This document shows, one piece after another, positions 12,280 to 15,411 of a stretch of DNA of 15,411 nt. A program made the position numbers and the translations under genes. The stretch is from an uncultured Erysipelotrichaceae bacterium. GTDB lineage: Bacteria; Bacillota_I; Bacilli_A; RF39; UBA660. The DNA lies in contig CACXEC010000001.1 in the NCBI GenBank assembly GCA_902766545.1, positions 1-15,411 on the forward strand, read 5' to 3'. The notes under the pieces were generated by a model that made no database searches, had not been told where the DNA came from, and saw only the letters and a list, made by a program, of their open reading frames with translations. How positions within the stretch are numbered: the first letter of the stretch is position 1; each line of letters opens with the position of its first letter.

Positions 12280-13863
12280 ATGGTATTTAAAAGACCATAT
12301 GCATTTTTAATTAAACATTTTAAAATAATCCATTTAATATTTTTAAGTGCTATACTTTTTATAACATATGGCTTTAGTCGTATAGTAAATAATTTTTCCT
12401 CATACGTTAAGTATAACAATATATCAAATAATACGTTATCATTTACTTTATTATTTATGCTAATACTTACAATAGTAGTTATACTGTTTTCAATACTTAT
12501 GTGGAGATTAATGTCTCAAAAAAACAAACCATATAGATATTACTTATTTGCAGCCATATATTTTTTTATAATCCTTATAGCATCAATCCACGCACTAAAT
12601 GTTTTAAATGGATTAGATGAAATATCTTTAACTCAAAAAGCTTCAAGGGCCTATAGGGATATTTATGAAATATTATTCATACCAAACTTTTACTTTATAA
12701 TTATAAGTTTAATACGTGGAATTGGATTTGATATTAAAAGATTTAACTTTGGTAAAGACTTAAATGAATTAGAAATATCTAGTGCTGATAGTGAAGAAGT
12801 TGAGTTTGTACTAGGAAATGACGCATATAAATTTAAAAGGAAATTTCGAAGAAGCATAAGAGAGTTAAAATATTATTTTTTAGAAAACAAATTATTTATC
12901 TTAATCATTATTGGAAGTTTATTAGCAATTGCTTTACTAGTTTTATTTATTAATTATACTTTTTTTAGAAAAGTATATAAAGTTGGTAATAAAATGAAGA
13001 CTGATGATTTTACTTATATTTTAAATAATGCTTATATATCATCTTATGATTATAGCGGAAAAATAATAAAAAACGACAAAAATTATTTAGTATTAGACTT
13101 TTCAGTTAAAAGCAATGGATTGCCAGCCGCTATTAAACCAGAAAATTTTTATATAAAACTAAATAATAATATTTTAACCTATAAAACAACGCTGTCTAAC
13201 TCATTTTCTGATTTAGGAATTAGCTATGATAACAGCAAAATTGGAAATGAATATCAGTCTTATTTATTTATCTTTGAGTACGATTCTAATTATAAAGGAA
13301 GCCATTTTAATCTAAGCGTACTTGATAAAATTAAATATAATTCGGAAGAAGATGATTATATCTTTAAAAGATATAGTATTAAGGCTAAAAAGTTAGATAA
13401 ATTGCATAACACTCAAAAAGGAGAATTAAATAAAATATTTTATTTAGATAACGCACTGTACGGAAATACTAATATAACAATTAAAAAAATAGAAATAAAA
13501 CCAGTATTTGAATATCAATACAAAATATGTGATAAAATAAATGAATGCTACTTATCGTCAGGGATAGAACTTCCAAGTAATAGTATAAAAAATAATGTTT
13601 TATCAATTGAATATGAGCTAAATATAGATGACAAATACAAAATATCAGATAGTATTAAAAACAGTTATAGTTTTTTTGATAAGTTTTTAAAGGTTGAATA
13701 TGTATCAAATAATAAGATATATAAAGAATCTATTGCGACACATAAAAATGATCTAATCGATGGAAGAGTATTTGCGGATATACCAAAGCAAATATCTACT
13801 TCTGATAGTGTAGATCTAACTGTATCAACTCGTACCAATAACTATTCAATTAAAATAAAATAA
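12280..13863 (+). CDS. Unrecognised membrane protein with five helices and a large outer domain
   Basis: A 527-residue protein of unknown family. Four transmembrane helices (about 16-33, 56-75, 87-106, 128-145) lead to a cytoplasmic stretch with a basic patch, RGIGFDIKRFNFGKDLNELE, then an acidic SADSEEVEF and a very basic FKRKFRRSIRELK. A fifth helix (about 204-227) leads to a ~300-residue, strand-rich domain that should lie outside, ending in alternating polar strands (VDLTVSTRTNNYSIKIK). This part has two cysteines close together (YKICDKINECYLS), a possible local disulfide. ATG 12280 follows AAAGGTGA (12267-12274). It lies 66 bases after the transglutaminase-like gene with its own promoter. 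The outer domain could be a sensor or a surface-binding module. Its stop codon lies in the shared terminator with the convergent regulator. Confidence 0.65.
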   Translation: MVFKRPYAFLIKHFKIIHLIFLSAILFITYGFSRIVNNFSSYVKYNNISNNTLSFTLLFMLILTIVVILFSILMWRLMSQKNKPYRYYLFAAIYFFIILIASIHALNVLNGLDEISLTQKASRAYRDIYEILFIPNFYFIIISLIRGIGFDIKRFNFGKDLNELEISSADSEEVEFVLGNDAYKFKRKFRRSIRELKYYFLENKLFILIIIGSLLAIALLVLFINYTFFRKVYKVGNKMKTDDFTYILNNAYISSYDYSGKIIKNDKNYLVLDFSVKSNGLPAAIKPENFYIKLNNNILTYKTTLSNSFSDLGISYDNSKIGNEYQSYLFIFEYDSNYKGSHFNLSVLDKIKYNSEEDDYIFKRYSIKAKKLDKLHNTQKGELNKIFYLDNALYGNTNITIKKIEIKPVFEYQYKICDKINECYLSSGIELPSNSIKNNVLSIEYELNIDDKYKISDSIKNSYSFFDKFLKVEYVSNNKIYKESIATHKNDLIDGRVFADIPKQISTSDSVDLTVSTRTNNYSIKIK

Positions 13864-13887
13864 AGACATTAAAGTCTTTATTTTTTT
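13858..13887. terminator. Bidirectional terminator between convergent genes
   Basis: AAATAAAGAC (13858-13867) pairs with GTCTTTATTT (13874-13883) around ATTAAA. T-runs follow on the plus strand to 13887 and TTTATTTTA-rich sequence on the minus strand. The stop codon of each convergent gene falls in one arm (13861-13863 plus, 13878-13880 minus). Confidence 0.8.
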
Positions 13888-14309
13888 ATTAAATCATCTA
13901 ATGACACATTAAACCTCACTGAAAATTTATATAATGAATCTAAAGGTATTTCAATTTTACCTTGTTCATATTTATTAACACATGGTTGTGACACTTTCAA
14001 TATGTCAGCTAATTCTTTTTGTGATAAACCGTTATCTTTCCGTATTTTTTTAATCTTTTTCCCTAAATCTTGAAAATTAAGATTATCATGATTTTTATTT
14101 ATAATTCTTTCATCAGTTAAACTTAGTATATAATCGACATTGAGCTTAAAATAATTTGCGAATTTATTTAAAGAGTCAAGAGGTATAATATTTATCCCAA
14201 GTTCCCATAGTGAATATGTGGATCTTTTAGTGCCAATAATACTGGCCATTTCTTCTTGAGTTAGGTCATGATCCTCTCTTATATCTTTTAGTCTGGTAAA
14301 ACTAATCAC
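13878..14309 (-). CDS. Tandem two-HTH (XRE/Cro-type) transcription regulator
   Basis: A 143-residue protein made of two XRE-family helix-turn-helix domains joined by a short linker. The first (about residues 5-60) reads LKDIREDHDLTQEEMASIIGTKRSTYSLWELGINIIPLDSLNKFANYFKLNVDYILSL; the second (about 83-141) reads LGKKIKKIRKDNGLSQKELADILKVSQPCVNKYEQGKIEIPLDSLYKFSVRFNVSLDDLI. Both keep the recognition-helix pattern. No sensor domain is attached, so it may recognise two half-sites or a doubled operator as a monomer. I chose GTG 14307-14309 because AGGTGA (minus strand, 14315-14320) lies five bases before it; another GTG at 14316-14318 overlaps that site. A possible minus-strand -10 (TAGAAT, 14336-14341) lacks a good -35. 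Its target is not visible; the convergent gene may be only a neighbour. Confidence 0.87.
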   Translation of the reverse strand: MISFTRLKDIREDHDLTQEEMASIIGTKRSTYSLWELGINIIPLDSLNKFANYFKLNVDYILSLTDERIINKNHDNLNFQDLGKKIKKIRKDNGLSQKELADILKVSQPCVNKYEQGKIEIPLDSLYKFSVRFNVSLDDLIKK

Positions 14310-14467
14310 GCTTATCACCTATAATTAATTTTCCCATTCTAATATAATAAAATTCGCAAAATGCTATTTTGAGTTATATATGTATGCAATTAAATTAATA
14401 ATAATCATAAAATATATTATAAGAATTATTGAATTTAAATATAATATTTGTTATAATTTCTTTACAT
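14310..14467. other. Intergenic region between the HTH gene and tRNA-Cys
   Basis: This strongly AT-rich gap must hold the promoter of the minus-strand regulator and holds that of tRNA-Cys. No coding region or repeat array is seen. Confidence 0.6.
14429..14457 (+). promoter_or_regulatory. Sigma-A promoter of tRNA-Cys
   Basis: TTGAAT (14429-14434) and TATAAT (14452-14457) are 17 bases apart, with an extended TGT (14449-14451). Transcription would start about 14464, just before the tRNA. Confidence 0.72.
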
Positions 14468-14541
14468 GGGGCTTTAGCCAAGCGGTAAGGCAAGGGACTG
14501 CAACTCCCTGAGCACCGGTTCAAATCCGGTAGGCCCCTCCA
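14468..14541 (+). tRNA. tRNA-Cys(GCA)
   Basis: A 74-base cloverleaf with encoded CCA. The acceptor GGGGCTT (14468-14474) pairs with AGGCCCC (14531-14537) with one G-T pair. The anticodon stem AGGGA/TCCCT encloses the loop CTGCAAC with anticodon GCA. The T-arm reads CCGGTTCAAATCCGG. The discriminator is T, as required by cysteinyl-tRNA synthetase. No U-rich terminator follows; an imperfect inverted repeat lies just downstream. Confidence 0.97.
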
Positions 14542-14573
14542 TTAATATTGATTATATAATTAATCAAAATTAA
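14542..14573. repeat. Imperfect inverted repeat after tRNA-Cys
   Basis: TTAATATTGATTA (14542-14554) is complementary to TAATCAAAATTAA (14561-14573) except for one A-A mismatch, with a six-base loop. There is no T-run, so it is not a standard terminator; it might mark RNA processing of the tRNA transcript. Confidence 0.55.
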
Positions 14574-14594
14574 TATAATGTCGGTCTTAAATGA

Positions 14595-14622
14595 TTGACT
14601 TTTTTATTTAATATAGAATAAT
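14595..14622 (+). promoter_or_regulatory. Probable promoter of the lipid kinase gene
   Basis: TTGACT (14595-14600) is followed after 16 bases by AATAAT (14617-14622), a near-consensus -10. The -35 is strong; the -10 choice among AT-rich alternatives is uncertain. Confidence 0.5.
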
Positions 14623-14656
14623 ATAGATTTGAGATTTTGATGGTTAGGTGATAAAT

Positions 14657-15411
14657 TTGAAAAATTGCGTTGTTATTTATAATCCAAATAGTGGTCATGT
14701 TTTTAAAACAAAATACTTAAAAGAATATAAAAAAATTCTCAATAAACACGACTTTAATGCAAAATTTATTGGAACAGAATATGCTGGTCACGCAAAAGAA
14801 ATAGTTAATCATTTAGATAATAATGTGGATCTAGTTATCTCAATGGGCGGAGATGGTACTTTTAATGAAGTAATGAGTGGAAACCTTGAAAGAAAAAAAA
14901 CATTAGTGTTATCGCATATTCCGGTTGGGACTACGAACGATATTGGTGTTATGTTTGGCTATACTAAAGATATTGTGAATAATTTAAAGCTGTTATTAAA
15001 AGGCACTGTAAAAGGTATGGACATTGGTTATATAAATGGTAGGCCATTTGTATACGTTGCTGGTTTTGGTAAGTTCATGCAGATTCCATATAATACACCT
15101 AGGAAGCTAAAAAAAACATATGGACATTTAGCATATATTATCGAAGGCGTAAAAGACTTTTTTATGCCTACTAAATTATATAAATTAACTTATGAGATAA
15201 ATGGAATTCAAAAAACTGGCTATTATTCATTTATGCTTATATCAAACGCTAATCGCATTGCTGGTATAAACAATTTTTATAAGAATATAAAATTAGATGA
15301 CGATCGTTTTGAAGTATTATTTTGTAATTTTAGAAGAAGAATAGATATATTAAAAACCTTTACACTACTTCTTACAACTGATGCTTCTAAAGTATCTGGA
15401 ATTGAGTTTTA
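14657..15411 (+). CDS. Diacylglycerol/lipid kinase, YegS-DgkB family (partial)
   Basis: The first 251 codons of a DAGK-catalytic-domain lipid kinase; the 3' end lies beyond the window. Such enzymes phosphorylate diacylglycerol or related lipids at the inner face of the membrane; in Gram-positives DgkB returns diacylglycerol released by lipoteichoic acid synthesis to phospholipid synthesis. The nucleotide-binding motifs are clear: YNPNSG near the N terminus, MGGDGTFNEVMSG with GGDGT at residues 64-68, and IPVGTTNDIG. The later AGFGKFMQIPYNTPRKLKKTYGHLAYIIEG block is also typical of the family. The start is TTG 14657, chosen because AGGTGA (14646-14651) precedes it by five bases and the frame runs straight into VVIYNPNSG. 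DgkB is likely, but sphingosine-kinase-like relatives cannot be excluded without the C terminus. Confidence 0.88.
   Translation, partial: MKNCVVIYNPNSGHVFKTKYLKEYKKILNKHDFNAKFIGTEYAGHAKEIVNHLDNNVDLVISMGGDGTFNEVMSGNLERKKTLVLSHIPVGTTNDIGVMFGYTKDIVNNLKLLLKGTVKGMDIGYINGRPFVYVAGFGKFMQIPYNTPRKLKKTYGHLAYIIEGVKDFFMPTKLYKLTYEINGIQKTGYYSFMLISNANRIAGINNFYKNIKLDDDRFEVLFCNFRRRIDILKTFTLLLTTDASKVSGIEF

Noticed and set aside
1..15411. Genetic code 4 (TGA as tryptophan)
   Set aside because: yabG and yabP end in TGA at the expected C termini and tryptophan is encoded by TGG.
1..15411. CRISPR array, insertion sequence or prophage
   Set aside because: No regularly spaced repeats, transposase, integrase or phage genes were seen.

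Overview
The window comes from a very AT-rich, low-GC Gram-positive bacterium of the Bacilli / Erysipelotrichia / Mollicutes-related part of the Bacillota. Three things point there. The gene order follows the conserved Bacillus block metS-tatD-yabE-ksgA(rsmA)-yabG-veg-spoVG-yabP-yabQ-divIC. The Shine-Dalgarno sites are strong (AAAGGAG or AGGTGA). The tmRNA tag resembles Mycoplasma tags: it starts with Asp-Lys and ends Ala-Phe-Ala. TGA acts as a normal stop (yabG, yabP), so this is not a code-4 mollicute. The presence of yabG, yabP, yabQ, spoVG and a SpoVT-like 3' end indicates a spore former or a lineage that was one recently. I cannot name the genus.

Positions 1-6561 are a compressed chromosomal core locus. 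It opens with the end of a SpoVT/AbrB-type regulator. A methionine T-box leader then controls metS, followed by tatD, a short 3D-domain exported protein in the yabE position, rsmA, yabG with veg overlapping it, spoVG, yabP with yabQ overlapping it, and divIC. Genes found between these in Bacillus (rnmV, sspF, ispE, purR, gcaD, prs, pth, mfd, mazG, yabN) are absent. tmRNA follows at 6589-6945 with its own promoter and terminator.

Positions 7001-13863 are accessory or lineage-specific. They hold a membrane-anchored double-thioredoxin-fold protein with a CGWC site, a small bacterial PH-like protein, an unrecognised anchored protein, and a two-LysM protein without a signal peptide. These are followed by an overlapping pair, an 85-residue helical protein and a 632-residue protein with a transglutaminase-like Cys-His-Asp core, and then a five-helix membrane protein with a large outer domain. 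The overlapping pair, perhaps with the adjacent membrane protein, is the best candidate here for an undescribed system.

Positions 13878-15411 hold a tandem two-HTH regulator on the minus strand, a tRNA-Cys(GCA), and the first 251 codons of a diacylglycerol/lipid kinase that runs off the window.

Two regularities recur. Most confident promoters are TTGxxx-N17-TAAAAT (sometimes TATAAT), often with an extended TG. Most intrinsic terminators contain the stop codon of the gene they end.
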